In this document: positions 1-8,163 of the stretch, piece after piece
Numbering within the stretch: the stretch's first letter is position 1
Layout: each line of letters starts with the position of its first letter
Origin: Pseudomonas fluorescens
Lineage (GTDB): Bacteria > Pseudomonadota > Gammaproteobacteria > Pseudomonadales > Pseudomonadaceae
Length of the DNA: 64,000 bases
NCBI RefSeq assembly: GCF_902497745.1
Contig: NZ_CABVHJ010000003.1
Span: forward strand, 343,319-407,318
Direction of reading: 5' to 3'
Notes under the pieces: model-generated
The model's input: the letters and a program-made list of their open reading frames with translations, nothing else
Database searches by the model: none
What the model was told of the DNA's origin: nothing
Position numbers and translations under genes: made by a program

Positions 1-387
1 GGCGATGACATGTTCGAGGCGCACCCGGATTGCCCGTTGTGCTACGCCGAATACCGGGTCAAAGCCGCGCCGGCCACCGGATTTGTCGAGGACGGCGATG
101 TGCTCGATCTGGGCAATCGTACGCTGCAAGTGCTGCACACGCCGGGGCATTCGCCGGGCGGGATCAGCCTGTATGAGGCGGCGACGCAAACCCTGTTCAG
201 CGGCGACATCATCTACGACGGGCCGCTGATCGAAGACGCCTACCACTCCAATCTTGAGGATTACGCCACCAGCCTGAGACGTTTACAGGCGCTGCCGATC
301 CGCACGGTGCATGGCGGGCACTTCGGCAGTTTTTCCGGGGAGCATTTGCGCTCGATGATTGACCAGTGGTTGCGCAGCCACGCCTGA
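1..387 (+). CDS. MBL fold metallo-hydrolase (5' partial)
   Basis: C-terminal part of a metallo-beta-lactamase-fold hydrolase; the frame is open to the first base, so the gene begins upstream of the window. The visible part has the later metal-ligand motifs of the fold: HTPGHSPGG, then LFSGD (bridging Asp), then VHGGHFGSF (last His). The HxHxDH motif must lie outside the window. Members act on thioesters, lactones or glutathione adducts; the substrate cannot be told from this fragment. It stops 43 bases before the ACP-like gene on the same strand. Confidence 0.85.
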   Translation, partial: GDDMFEAHPDCPLCYAEYRVKAAPATGFVEDGDVLDLGNRTLQVLHTPGHSPGGISLYEAATQTLFSGDIIYDGPLIEDAYHSNLEDYATSLRRLQALPIRTVHGGHFGSFSGEHLRSMIDQWLRSHA

Positions 388-430
388 GGCCTGCTTCACT
401 CAAGCACAACAACAATCAGAAAAATCTGCC

Positions 431-679
431 ATGAGAAGAGCTGCCGTGCGTGCCGCCGTGCATCGATATATCCGGCGTCTGCTGGAAACCCGCGAATTCA
501 ACGACAACACCAGCCTGGTGCAACTGGGCCTGGAGAAAGCCGACATCGAGGATTTGATCTTTCATCTGGAAGATGAATTCGGACTGACGGCGTTCACCGC
601 CGAGGAAGACCGCATGCTCAAGACCGCGAAGACGGCGAATGACTTGAGCCGGTTTTTGCTGGAGATCGGCCGTCATTAA
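431..679 (+). CDS. acyl-carrier-protein-like protein lacking the phosphopantetheine serine
   Basis: An 82-residue protein that aligns along its length with acyl carrier proteins: a first helix, a loop NDNTSLVQLG, then a helix II ending LEDEFGL that matches the LEEEF of AcpP. In true ACPs the start of helix II carries D-S-L, and the Ser takes 4'-phosphopantetheine. Here those positions read E-K-A, so the prosthetic group cannot attach. I use the ATG at 431 because the longer in-frame start at 359 overlaps the upstream gene and adds residues unlike the fold. It may be a regulatory or structural ACP relative; function unknown. Confidence 0.65.
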   Translation: MRRAAVRAAVHRYIRRLLETREFNDNTSLVQLGLEKADIEDLIFHLEDEFGLTAFTAEEDRMLKTAKTANDLSRFLLEIGRH

Positions 680-683
680 AAGC

Positions 684-755
684 AAAAGATCGCAGCCTTC
701 GGCAGCTCCTACATTTATCCGTGCAGGAGCTGCCGAAGGCTGCGATCTCTTGATC
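684..755. repeat. REP doublet (GATCGCAGCC family)
   Basis: Two inverted arms of the GATCGCAGCCTTCGGCAGCT kind flank a short spacer, giving a long hairpin between the ACP-like gene and the next minus-strand gene. It probably also acts as a 3' end stabiliser. Confidence 0.9.
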
Positions 756-783
756 TGAATCCTTTGATCTCGGATCGGGGGCG

Positions 784-912
784 TTACCGGCGCCGTTGTT
801 GACGGCGGCGCCGCTCGTCATCGGTGCGGATCGGTACAGGTTGCAGAGGCGGTTCGATCAGACCGAGGGCAACACCCAAGTCGTGCAGCCAGTTTTGAAT
901 TTTCTCTTTCAT
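784..912 (-). CDS. small basic-tailed protein, PA1414-like
   Basis: A 42-residue protein beginning MKEKIQNWLHDLG and ending in an arginine-rich tail (ERRRRQQRRR). It has an N-terminal amphipathic or hydrophobic helix followed by a proline-rich linker. It resembles the short proteins annotated as the PA1414 family in pseudomonads; that assignment is from memory. The start at 912 is chosen because an AAGGGGG ribosome site lies about 7 bases upstream; an ATG two codons earlier (918) is too close to it. Function unknown. Confidence 0.6.
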   Translation of the reverse strand: MKEKIQNWLHDLGVALGLIEPPLQPVPIRTDDERRRRQQRRR

Positions 913-1054
913 CGTCATGCCCCCTTCAGGGTGGTGCTGAGCGGCCGGAATTCTGAGGCCGCTTCGCACTGATAATAGTCCGAAGTCCTACGCAATGCTC
1001 GGCCAAATCCGCAATGATCTGTTACTGAATTGAACAGAATTCGCGGGCAGTGGT

Positions 1055-1948
1055 TCAAGCTGTTTCCCGGGTTTCGATCTGAGCCGCAGGATAGACGGCC
1101 TGCTGCACCTCGATCCAGGCATTGAGGTTGGCGCCGACCATGCCTTTGCGCCACATGAGCCATGTTGTCGCACCCGCGAATGATTCGGCCAAAGGGTGCA
1201 CTGCGACACTCTCGCGCCCCGGCAGACTGGCCAGCATAGACTCCGACATCAACGCCACGCCGCTGCCGGCAATCACGCAGGCGAGCATGCCCTGATACGA
1301 CTCGATCTCCATCGCCCGGCCCATGGTCGCGTGGTAGTGCGCAAACCACGCCTCCAGGCGCATGCGATACGAACACCCGCGACGAAAGGTGAACACCGAC
1401 CGCCCTTCAACGTCCCGGGCGCTGTGCACTGGCGGATGATCGGGTTCGGTGATCATAACCAATCGCTCTTCGCACAACGGCACACCATCAAGTCCGGCCA
1501 GTTCCAGCGGACCATCCACCAACGCCGCATCGAGTCGTCCGGTGAGCAAACCCTCCAGCAGCTCGGCACTCGGCGCCGACTGTACTTGCAGATTCACCGC
1601 CGGGTATTGCTTGTGATAGCGCGCCAGCAAGGCCGGCAGATGAATTGCCGCCGTGCTGTACATGGTGCCGAGGACAAAATCCCCCGCCGGTTGCCCGCCC
1701 ATGACTGCAGCGCTGGCTTGATCGCGTAACGCAAACAACTTGCCGGTGTAATCCAGCAGGACTTTTCCCGCAGGCGAGAGCTGCAAACGCTGACGCTCAC
1801 GGACGAAAAGCTCTACACCGAGTTGCTCTTCGAGCTGTTTGAGCCGCGTCGACAGGTTCGACGGCACCCGGTGCAGGCGTTCGGCGGCGCGGGTGATCGA
1901 GCCCTCCTCGGCCACGGCCTGGAAGATCCGCAGTTGGCTGAATTCCAC
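1055..1948 (-). CDS. LysR-family regulator, PtrR/YneJ-like
   Basis: A 297-residue LysR-type regulator. The N-terminal winged helix-turn-helix (residues 1-60) contains GSITRAAERLHRVPSNLS, and the effector domain ends with ESYQGMLACVIAGSGVALM. These segments closely match E. coli YneJ (PtrR), which controls succinate-semialdehyde/putrescine catabolism. The neighbour here is a divergent YbfB/YjiJ-type MFS transporter rather than sad or glsB, so the regulated gene is probably that transporter. The 104-base divergent region holds a T-N11-A type site. Confidence 0.85.
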   Translation of the reverse strand: MEFSQLRIFQAVAEEGSITRAAERLHRVPSNLSTRLKQLEEQLGVELFVRERQRLQLSPAGKVLLDYTGKLFALRDQASAAVMGGQPAGDFVLGTMYSTAAIHLPALLARYHKQYPAVNLQVQSAPSAELLEGLLTGRLDAALVDGPLELAGLDGVPLCEERLVMITEPDHPPVHSARDVEGRSVFTFRRGCSYRMRLEAWFAHYHATMGRAMEIESYQGMLACVIAGSGVALMSESMLASLPGRESVAVHPLAESFAGATTWLMWRKGMVGANLNAWIEVQQAVYPAAQIETRETA

Positions 1949-1985
1949 AACCTTTCTCCAGAACAGAACAAGTTACTCACTATTA

Positions 1986-2000
1986 TTCAATTTTAAAGAA
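1986..2000. promoter_or_regulatory. candidate LysR operator (T-N11-A)
   Basis: The sequence TTCAATTTTAAAGAA lies between the divergent LysR and MFS genes. Its ends are inverted (TTC/GAA) around an AT-rich core and it contains a T-N11-A spacing as in LysR boxes. This is a pattern call only. Confidence 0.35.
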
Positions 2001-2031
2001 AGTCAATCAGTCCTAGCCTGACGGTCATTGA

Positions 2032-2043
2032 TCCTTCGAAGGA
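2032..2043. promoter_or_regulatory. 12-bp perfect palindrome over the MFS ribosome site
   Basis: TCCTTCGAAGGA is a perfect palindrome, and its right half AAGGA is the likely Shine-Dalgarno sequence for the ATG at 2053. In the mRNA it could partly hide the ribosome site; on DNA it could be an operator. Confidence 0.4.
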
Positions 2044-2052
2044 ATCCCGACC

Positions 2053-3234
2053 ATGTCGCCCCTGATTCGCTTATCCGCCTGCTTCGTTGCCCTGATGATG
2101 GCCATGGGCATCGGGCGTTTCGCCCTCACGCCACAAATGCCACACCTGCTCAGCGAAGGGCAGATCGACCTGACGGCCGCCGGTCTGATCGCTGCGGCCA
2201 ACTACCTCGGCTACTTGCTCGGTGCGGTCGACGCGATGTTCGCCCATCGCCCGCAGCAGGTTCTCAGACGTCTGCACGGCGGCTTGTGGCTGTGTGTACT
2301 GCTGACCTTGGCGTCGTTTTGGGCTGACGGTTTCTGGTCGCACCTGGTGCTGCGCTTTGGCACAGGGGTGGCAAGTGCGTGGGTGCTGGTGATGATCACT
2401 TCGCTGAGTCAGCCGCTGGCTGCCGCTGCGGGTCGTCCGCGTTTGGGCGCACTGGTCTTTGCCGGACCGGGGTTGGGGATTTTTCTGACAGGGTTACTGG
2501 CGCTGGTCTCACATCTGCTGAATCAGACATCCGCGACGTTATGGCTGATATATGCGGCGGCCGCGTTGCTGATGTTGCTGAGCGTCTGGCGATTGCTACC
2601 AATGCCCGTCGCAACGACAACAGCGGTTGCTGCGCCGGTCAGTCCGCCGAATCGGGGCATTGGGCGGCTGGCGGTGATTTATGCGCTGTACGGCGTCGGC
2701 TACATCATCCCGGCGACTTTTCTATCGCAAATGGCCAACGCGCAGTTCCACGGACAATGGCAGGCCGATCTGTTCTGGCCGTGTTTCGGTCTGGCCGCGG
2801 CACTTGGCGTGTTGCTGGTGAGTCTGCGCCGTCACGATCCCGAAACCACCCGCCACTGGCTGATGGCAACGTTGTGGCTGCAAGCGGCCGGTGTGTTTGC
2901 CTGCCTGCTCGGCAGCGGCCTCGGCCTCACGCTGGGCGTGATCCTCTGCGGCACACCGTTCCTGGCGTGTATGCAACTGGTCATGCAACGCTCGCGGGAA
3001 CTGGCGCCTCATGCCACCCAGCGCAATGCCGGCATGCTCACCGCGTGCTTTGCGCTCGGCCAACTCAGTGGCCCGTTGCTGGCGGCGTTGAGCAGCCATT
3101 TCAGCGGCAGTTTGCACCCTGCCTTGGTGATCGCCGGCAGCGGCTTGCTGATTGCCGGCGGTCTGGCGATGCAATCGACTAACGCTGGCCCAGCGCTTTG
3201 CGCAAACGCCGACGCAGCCACTGCTCGGCGCTGA
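2053..3234 (+). CDS. YbfB/YjiJ-family MFS transporter
   Basis: A 393-residue polytopic inner-membrane protein with about twelve hydrophobic segments. The N-terminus has the GIGRFALTPQMP motif typical of the YbfB/YjiJ branch of the major facilitator superfamily. The start ATG follows AAGGA by nine bases. It is divergent from the PtrR-like regulator, suggesting shared control. Its last 56 bases overlap the 3' end of the convergent EamA gene. The substrate is unknown. Confidence 0.9.
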   Translation: MSPLIRLSACFVALMMAMGIGRFALTPQMPHLLSEGQIDLTAAGLIAAANYLGYLLGAVDAMFAHRPQQVLRRLHGGLWLCVLLTLASFWADGFWSHLVLRFGTGVASAWVLVMITSLSQPLAAAAGRPRLGALVFAGPGLGIFLTGLLALVSHLLNQTSATLWLIYAAAALLMLLSVWRLLPMPVATTTAVAAPVSPPNRGIGRLAVIYALYGVGYIIPATFLSQMANAQFHGQWQADLFWPCFGLAAALGVLLVSLRRHDPETTRHWLMATLWLQAAGVFACLLGSGLGLTLGVILCGTPFLACMQLVMQRSRELAPHATQRNAGMLTACFALGQLSGPLLAALSSHFSGSLHPALVIAGSGLLIAGGLAMQSTNAGPALCANADAATARR

Positions 3235-4111
3235 CAAAGGTGATGCCGAGCAACACCAGCACCGCGCCGATAACGAAGTTCAGACTCAACTGTTCGCCGA
3301 GCAAAATCACACCGAAGGTCACGCCAAACAGTGGCGTCATGAACGAAAACACCGCGAGGTTGGCCGCCAGATAACGGCGCAGCAACCAGAACCAGATCAG
3401 GTAACTGAAGAACGACACCACCAACCCCTGGAACAACACGCTGGCCACCGCTACGGGAGTCAGGCTGACGTGGGTGATCTGGCCGCTGAACAGCGCAATC
3501 AGCAGCAGGCCGAGGAAGCCGACGATCAACTGATAGAACAGAGTCAACGTCACCGGTGCTTCCGACAGACGTGAGGCGCGCACCACCACGGTGGTCGCGC
3601 CCCAACAGGCGCCGGCCAACACGCCAAAGGCATCACCGAGCAGCATGCGCCGGTCGAGATTGTCCCACGACACACCGCCAGCGAAGGCAATCGCGATGCC
3701 GATAAACGCGAGCAGAATGCCCAGCCATTGCAGCGGTCGCAGTCGCTCACTGGCCAACAGGAAATGCACGCCCAGCGCAGTGAAAATCGGCGCGGTGTAG
3801 AGGAACACCGACATGTGTGCTGCGGTGGTCAGTTGCAAGCCTTCGGCGATGAAGAAGAACTCCAGACCAAACAGCGCACCGGCCAGCAAGCCGCCGCGCC
3901 AGGTGTTGCCGACCTGATCCCAGCCGCCCTTCCAGCAGATCAGCAAGCCGACCAGCAGCGCGGAAATCCCCGAGCGCGCGGCTGCTTGCATCACCGGGGC
4001 AATGTCCGGCGCCGCCCACTTGATCATCACCTGCTGTACGCCCCAGATCAGGCAGAGGCCGATCATCACTTGCAGGGCAAAACTGTCGGCATTACGCCGC
4101 TCAACACTCAC
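3179..4111 (-). CDS. EamA/DMT-family transporter
   Basis: A 310-residue membrane protein with ten hydrophobic segments in two EamA repeats (LIWGVQQVMIKW near the start; GACWGATTVVVRAS opening the second half). Such proteins usually export amino acids or metabolites. The frame is open further upstream to an ATG at 4180, but the GTG at 4111 has GAGGTG about eight bases ahead and gives the normal family N-terminus, so it is preferred. It converges on, and overlaps, the MFS gene. Confidence 0.85.
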   Translation of the reverse strand: MSVERRNADSFALQVMIGLCLIWGVQQVMIKWAAPDIAPVMQAAARSGISALLVGLLICWKGGWDQVGNTWRGGLLAGALFGLEFFFIAEGLQLTTAAHMSVFLYTAPIFTALGVHFLLASERLRPLQWLGILLAFIGIAIAFAGGVSWDNLDRRMLLGDAFGVLAGACWGATTVVVRASRLSEAPVTLTLFYQLIVGFLGLLLIALFSGQITHVSLTPVAVASVLFQGLVVSFFSYLIWFWLLRRYLAANLAVFSFMTPLFGVTFGVILLGEQLSLNFVIGAVLVLLGITFVSAEQWLRRRLRKALGQR

Positions 4112-4264
4112 CGCAACACCTCGAACACGCACAACATGGCAGGCCATCCAATGGTCAAAAACAATGCTGGGGATTATCAATCAGTCGGGCGGAAAAAGCC
4201 GTCTGGAAAAGACATTTGTTTCTTCAGTGGCGGCAGGGGTGAATGGCTGTCGGCTGCGCCGCCA

Positions 4265-4329
4265 TTCGCGAGCAAGCTCGCTCCCACAATTGAACGCATT
4301 TCCCTGTGGGAGCGAGCTTGCTCGCGAAG
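4265..4329. repeat. REPIN-like doublet (GGGAGCGAGC family)
   Basis: Inverted TTCGCGAGCAAGCTCGCTCC / GGGAGCGAGCTTGCTCGCGAA arms with a short spacer lie between the EamA start and the end of the DUF2177 gene. Confidence 0.9.
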
Positions 4330-4358
4330 AGGTCCGCACCGCCAACCCGCATTTCGGA

Positions 4359-4757
4359 TCAGAACGTGGCAAACCGCCTCGCCAACAAAAAACCAACAGT
4401 ACAAGCCACCGCCGTGGCAAACGTCCCCCACGCCCAGTCCAACAACGTCACCTGCACCGACCACCCGCGCAACGTCGCCCAATTAGTCAGGTCATACGTG
4501 CCGTAAGCTACCAGACCTAACAACGCGCCCCGCTTCGCCGCCCATTGCCACGTCACGGCCGGCAGCACCACAAACATCACGCAACCAAAAACATACAGGC
4601 AATAAAAAACCGCTGCCGGAACCAGCAGCGGTTTTTCGAGCATCAGCGGACCGAGCAGTTCGCGATAGGTCGGCGCCATCAACAGGCCGAGCCAGATGCC
4701 GTCAAGCAGCAGAAACGTCAGCAGCGTTGCAACATAGGCAATCAGCACTTTTTTCAT
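4359..4757 (-). CDS. DUF2177-family membrane protein
   Basis: A 132-residue protein with four predicted membrane helices. The motifs LLDGIWLGLLMAPTYR near the N-terminus and GLVAYGTYDLTNWATLRGW in the middle are the signature of the DUF2177 family, whose function is unknown. A longer frame runs to 4796, but the ATG at 4757 is preceded by GAGG at a suitable distance and starts directly with the first membrane helix. It lies 46 bases downstream of the cvfB-like gene on the same strand and may be co-transcribed with it. Confidence 0.85.
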   Translation of the reverse strand: MKKVLIAYVATLLTFLLLDGIWLGLLMAPTYRELLGPLMLEKPLLVPAAVFYCLYVFGCVMFVVLPAVTWQWAAKRGALLGLVAYGTYDLTNWATLRGWSVQVTLLDWAWGTFATAVACTVGFLLARRFATF

Positions 4758-4803
4758 CGACCCGACCTCATGTGTGTCCCATGCAAGATGGGCCACCCAA
4801 GGC

Positions 4804-5640
4804 TCAGGTTAGTTCAATGCGATCAGCATGAATGACGATCTTGCCTTCCTTGTACAGTGCACCGATAGCTTTCTTGAAGTTGCCTTTGCTGACGCCGAAC
4901 AGGCTGCTGATCAACGCCGGATCGCTCTTGTCGCTGACCGGCAGCGTGCCGCTGTTGTCGCGCAATTTGGCTAGGATCTTCGAGTTCAGGCTGCTCGCCG
5001 CTTCCTGGCCAACCGGTTGCAGGCTCAGGGCGATCTTGCCGTCGGCACGGATTTCCTTGATGTAGCCCTTCTCGCTCATGCCGGCGCGCATGAACTTGAA
5101 GATTTCGTTCTTGTGAATCAAACCCCAGTGCTTGTTGTTGATGATCGCCTTGAAACCCATGTCGGTGGCTTCGGCAACCAGCAGATCAACTTCCTGGCCC
5201 TGGCTGTAGTTGGCCGGGGTCTTGTCGAGGTAGCGATCCAGACGCGCGGTCGCGGTGATGCGGCGGGTGTGCTTGTCGAGGTAGACGTGCACCACACAAT
5301 ATTCGCCGGCGGTCATCTGGCGCTTTTCTTCGGAGTACGGCAGCAACAGGTCCTTCGGCAGCCCCCAATCGAGGAACACACCGATGCTGTTGACTTCAAC
5401 GACTTTCAGACTGGCAAATTCACCCACCTGAACTTTTGGTTTTTCCGTCGTCGCGAGAAGTTTGTCTTCGCTGTCCAGATAAACAAATACGTTGAGCCAG
5501 TCTTCATCTTCGCTGGGAATATCTTTCGGGATATAACGGTTGGGCAAAAGAATTTCGCCGTCGGCACCGCCGTCCAGATATAAACCGAAGTTAGTGTGTT
5601 TAACCACTTGCAAACTGTTGTAACGCCCGACTAAAGCCAT
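4804..5640 (-). CDS. CvfB/YitL-like S1-domain RNA-binding protein
   Basis: A 278-residue cytoplasmic protein matching the CvfB family: three S1-like beta-barrel regions (NFGLYLDGG; SIGVFLDWGLPKDLLLP; MGFKAIINNKHWGLIH) followed by a C-terminal winged helix (LISSLFGVSKGNFKKAIGAL). CvfB-type proteins bind RNA and influence expression of other genes. The ATG at 5640 gives MALVGRYN, the usual family start; the frame extends five codons further to 5655. Confidence 0.85.
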   Translation of the reverse strand: MALVGRYNSLQVVKHTNFGLYLDGGADGEILLPNRYIPKDIPSEDEDWLNVFVYLDSEDKLLATTEKPKVQVGEFASLKVVEVNSIGVFLDWGLPKDLLLPYSEEKRQMTAGEYCVVHVYLDKHTRRITATARLDRYLDKTPANYSQGQEVDLLVAEATDMGFKAIINNKHWGLIHKNEIFKFMRAGMSEKGYIKEIRADGKIALSLQPVGQEAASSLNSKILAKLRDNSGTLPVSDKSDPALISSLFGVSKGNFKKAIGALYKEGKIVIHADRIELT

Positions 5641-5980
5641 TTCCAGAACCCTCATTGCGTGGGCGGCATTCTACCCGTTTTTGTCGAGGGCGTCGGGCGG
5701 CAGATCCGCACGCTCCGGAAATTTGCGCAACGCCCTGATTTTCCTTGTGTGCGGCGGGGCTGAGGTGCCGCTCGTCAGGCAGGTGTCACCGCTCGCGGTT
5801 GAATATTTCAGTGCCTCAAAGCCTCAATGTTCTTATTTAAAACAGCAGGTTAGCCAGATATTTCGAATATTTAATCGAGAATAATGCAGCACAGCGCTTG
5901 GTTATTCCGGGGGATATTTACCAAGCAATTGTCAAGTTATTCCTGTACGATGCCTGGCCAAGTTACTTTTCTACAGGTTA
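5641..5980. other. divergent intergenic region, no gene seen
   Basis: About 340 bases between the divergent cvfB-like gene and the small SutA-like gene. The right half (about 5800-5960) is AT-rich and probably carries promoters for one or both. A 67-codon plus-strand frame at 5681-5884 lacks a convincing ribosome site and resembles nothing known, so it is not called. Confidence 0.5.
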
Positions 5981-6169
5981 ATGGCCGCCATGCGTGTAAA
6001 AGCATCCACCAGCAAAGCAAAGCCAGCTCCAGCCGTTGAAACCAGCGAATCGATCAATGATCAGATTGCGGCGTTCCTCAAGTCCGGCGGCGAGATTCAG
6101 CAAATTGCCAAAGGCGTCAGTGGCCAGACATTCGGCCCGTCCAAGCAGATCAGCCTGGGCAAGAAGTAA
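5981..6169 (+). CDS. small protein with SutA-like motif
   Basis: A 62-residue protein with a low-complexity Ala/Lys/Pro N-terminus and a conserved block INDQIAAFLKSGGEIQQI. This block resembles the FLxxGGxxxxI motif in SutA, the Pseudomonas RNA-polymerase-binding slow-growth regulator, but the acidic N-terminal tail of SutA is missing. A second ATG at 5990 is equally possible, because the only AGG-like ribosome site (5974-5977) is very close to the first one. A hairpin follows the stop. Function inferred weakly. Confidence 0.6.
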   Translation: MAAMRVKASTSKAKPAPAVETSESINDQIAAFLKSGGEIQQIAKGVSGQTFGPSKQISLGKK

Positions 6170-6186
6170 CACCCGGTTTTACACCC

Positions 6187-6221
6187 GTCCAGAGGCGCTT
6201 TGAGCTTCGAAGCGCCTGGAC
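6187..6221 (+). terminator. hairpin after the small SutA-like gene
   Basis: GTCC-AG-AGGCGCTT pairs with AAGCGCCTGGAC with a two-base bulge. No strong T-run follows, so termination efficiency is uncertain. Confidence 0.45.
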
Positions 6222-6376
6222 TGGCACCGCGCAACATCCCCTCCGTTTTAAACAAAAATCCTAGTAAATCGACGAACGGCCTTCAATGCCGATCATTCGC
6301 CGGTATTCTTGCACGCGTCTAGATCAAGCGTTTCAGCAGGCCCGCCGCCCTGCCCTCGCTGTTCATGGAGTGACGC

Positions 6377-7093
6377 ATGCACAAATCTTCCTGTTTATCA
6401 CTTGTAGGCCTGCTGGCTTGCGCGACTGCGCACGCGCAGATTTTCCAGCGTGAACTGGGCGATTTCGATCTTAAACTCGGCACCACCCCCACCCGCAGCA
6501 TGGCCCAAGGCCTGGTCAAACCGGCAGCCGTCGGTTCGTTCCATGGCGGTCTCGACCTCAGCCACGATAGTGGCCTCTACGTCGGCCAGTACGCACCGAG
6601 CATGGGCATCACGCCGGGCAAGAATCTCGAAATCGATTCCTACGTCGGCTTTAAACAACCTTTCGATCAAACCCTGGGCTATGAAGTCGGGATGATCCAC
6701 TACAGCTATCCCAAGGTAGACACCCTCGACAGCCAGGAGCTGTTCGGTGGTCTGACCCTGCTCGGCAGCCGTTTCGGCGTGGCCTTCAGCAATGACCCGG
6801 ATAAACAGAACAACACCTTGTTTGCCGATCTTGGCGGCAACCAGCCGTTCGGCATCGGCGTCAGCATGAAATACACCACCCACCAGATGAACACGCCCGT
6901 CGCCGTGGACGGTGGTTATGTCAGCAGTTTTACCGACTGGTCGGTGAAATTGTCCCGGCCGTTCATGGGCGTCGACCTCGACCTGATCTACAGCAATTCC
7001 AGCCTCAGCGGCAGCGATTGTTCGGCCTACTCCGGGCACAACAGCGAGTGCGACGGCCTCGTCACCCTCAAGGCTGCGCGCGCGTTCTATTGA
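6377..7093 (+). CDS. TorF-family putative outer-membrane porin
   Basis: A 238-residue protein with a signal peptide (cleavage near AHAQ, residue 20). The body is rich in alternating beta-strand patterns and contains GLDLSHDSGLYVGQYA and LGYEVGMIHYSYP, as in the TorF/Gcw_chp putative porins, and it ends with an aromatic residue as outer-membrane barrels do. Two cysteines near the C-terminus (SDCSAYSGHNSEC) may form a disulphide. It is monocistronic, 78 bases ahead of the DUF6279 lipoprotein gene. Confidence 0.85.
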   Translation: MHKSSCLSLVGLLACATAHAQIFQRELGDFDLKLGTTPTRSMAQGLVKPAAVGSFHGGLDLSHDSGLYVGQYAPSMGITPGKNLEIDSYVGFKQPFDQTLGYEVGMIHYSYPKVDTLDSQELFGGLTLLGSRFGVAFSNDPDKQNNTLFADLGGNQPFGIGVSMKYTTHQMNTPVAVDGGYVSSFTDWSVKLSRPFMGVDLDLIYSNSSLSGSDCSAYSGHNSECDGLVTLKAARAFY

Positions 7094-7171
7094 TCGGCTG
7101 AACTGCCGGGTTCATTCTGCGTTCACATAGGAATCAGTCCCTCGAAGCCAGGCTCACGCAAGGATTCGCCC

Positions 7172-8041
7172 ATGTCTCGCTGGTTCAAACACATCGCCGC
7201 GCTACTGATCTTTACCCTCGCCCTCGGCGCCTGCAGCCGTGTCGGCCTGGCCTATCGCAATCTCGACGTGATCATTCCGTGGACGCTCGGCGATTACCTG
7301 GACATGAACGGCGAGCAGAAAGACTGGTTCAACGAACGCCTCAAGGATCACCTGAGCTGGCATTGCACCACGCAATTGCCGGGTTATCTGGACTGGCTTG
7401 ATCGCCTGCAGACCATGGTCGAAACCAATCAGGTCACCGATACCGCGTTACAGGCGCGCACGACGGAAGCCAAGCAGGCCATTGCCGAAACCGCTCGAGA
7501 GATCACCCCTTCGGCCATTGAGTTGTTGCAAGGTCTGGATGACAAGCAAGTGGCCGAGATGAATGACGCGTTTGCCAAGGATCTGCGCAAGCGTCAGCAG
7601 GAATACCTCAAACCACCGCTTGATCAACAAATTGCCGAGCGTGGCGCGCGGATGGTTAAACGCTTGAATGACTGGCTCGGCCCCTTGAGCGCCACCCAGG
7701 AACAGCGGGTCATGGCCTGGTCGACCGCGTTGGGCGATCAGTACACCCAATGGATCGCCAATCGCGCCCATTGGCAGAAGCAATTCAGTGCCGCCGTCGC
7801 ACAACGCAAAAGCCCCGAATTCCCACAGAGAATCGAGACGCTTCTGGTCAATCGAGAGAGTTTATGGACAGCGGATTACCGCAAGGCCTTCGCCGATACT
7901 GAAGCGCAGGGGCGCTCGCTGGCGGTGGACTTGATGGCCGAGAGTACGCCGCAACAGCGTCAGCGCTTGTTGAAGAAGATCGAAGGCGTGCGCAAAGACT
8001 TCAACGACCTCAAGTGCCTCAAAGCTGCGCAAAAAACCTGA
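7172..8041 (+). CDS. DUF6279-family lipoprotein
   Basis: A 289-residue lipoprotein. The signal peptide ends in the lipobox LGAC (Cys about residue 21), so it should be lipid-anchored in the envelope. The mature part begins SRVGLAYRNLDVIIPW and is otherwise helical and hydrophilic, with WHCTTQLPGYLDWL in the middle, matching the DUF6279 family common in gamma-proteobacteria. Function unknown. Confidence 0.85.
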   Translation: MSRWFKHIAALLIFTLALGACSRVGLAYRNLDVIIPWTLGDYLDMNGEQKDWFNERLKDHLSWHCTTQLPGYLDWLDRLQTMVETNQVTDTALQARTTEAKQAIAETAREITPSAIELLQGLDDKQVAEMNDAFAKDLRKRQQEYLKPPLDQQIAERGARMVKRLNDWLGPLSATQEQRVMAWSTALGDQYTQWIANRAHWQKQFSAAVAQRKSPEFPQRIETLLVNRESLWTADYRKAFADTEAQGRSLAVDLMAESTPQQRQRLLKKIEGVRKDFNDLKCLKAAQKT

Positions 8042-8058
8042 ACATACCCGAATCCAAT

Positions 8059-8147
8059 GTAGGAGTGAGCCTGCTCGCGATAGCGGACTTCCAGTGACAT
8101 CAATGTTGATTGGAAGACCGCAATCGCGAGCAGGCTCACTCCTACAG
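8059..8147. repeat. REPIN-like doublet (GAGTGAGCCTGCTCGCGA variant)
   Basis: Inverted arms TGTAGGAGTGAGCCTGCTCG and its complement surround a spacer that itself folds (CTTCCA/TGGAAG). It lies between two convergent genes. Confidence 0.9.
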
Positions 8148-8163
8148 GGGGATCCGCGTGAAC

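Noticed and set aside
5681-5884. A 67-codon plus-strand frame between cvfB and the SutA-like gene
   Set aside because: No ribosome site and no similarity to a known protein.
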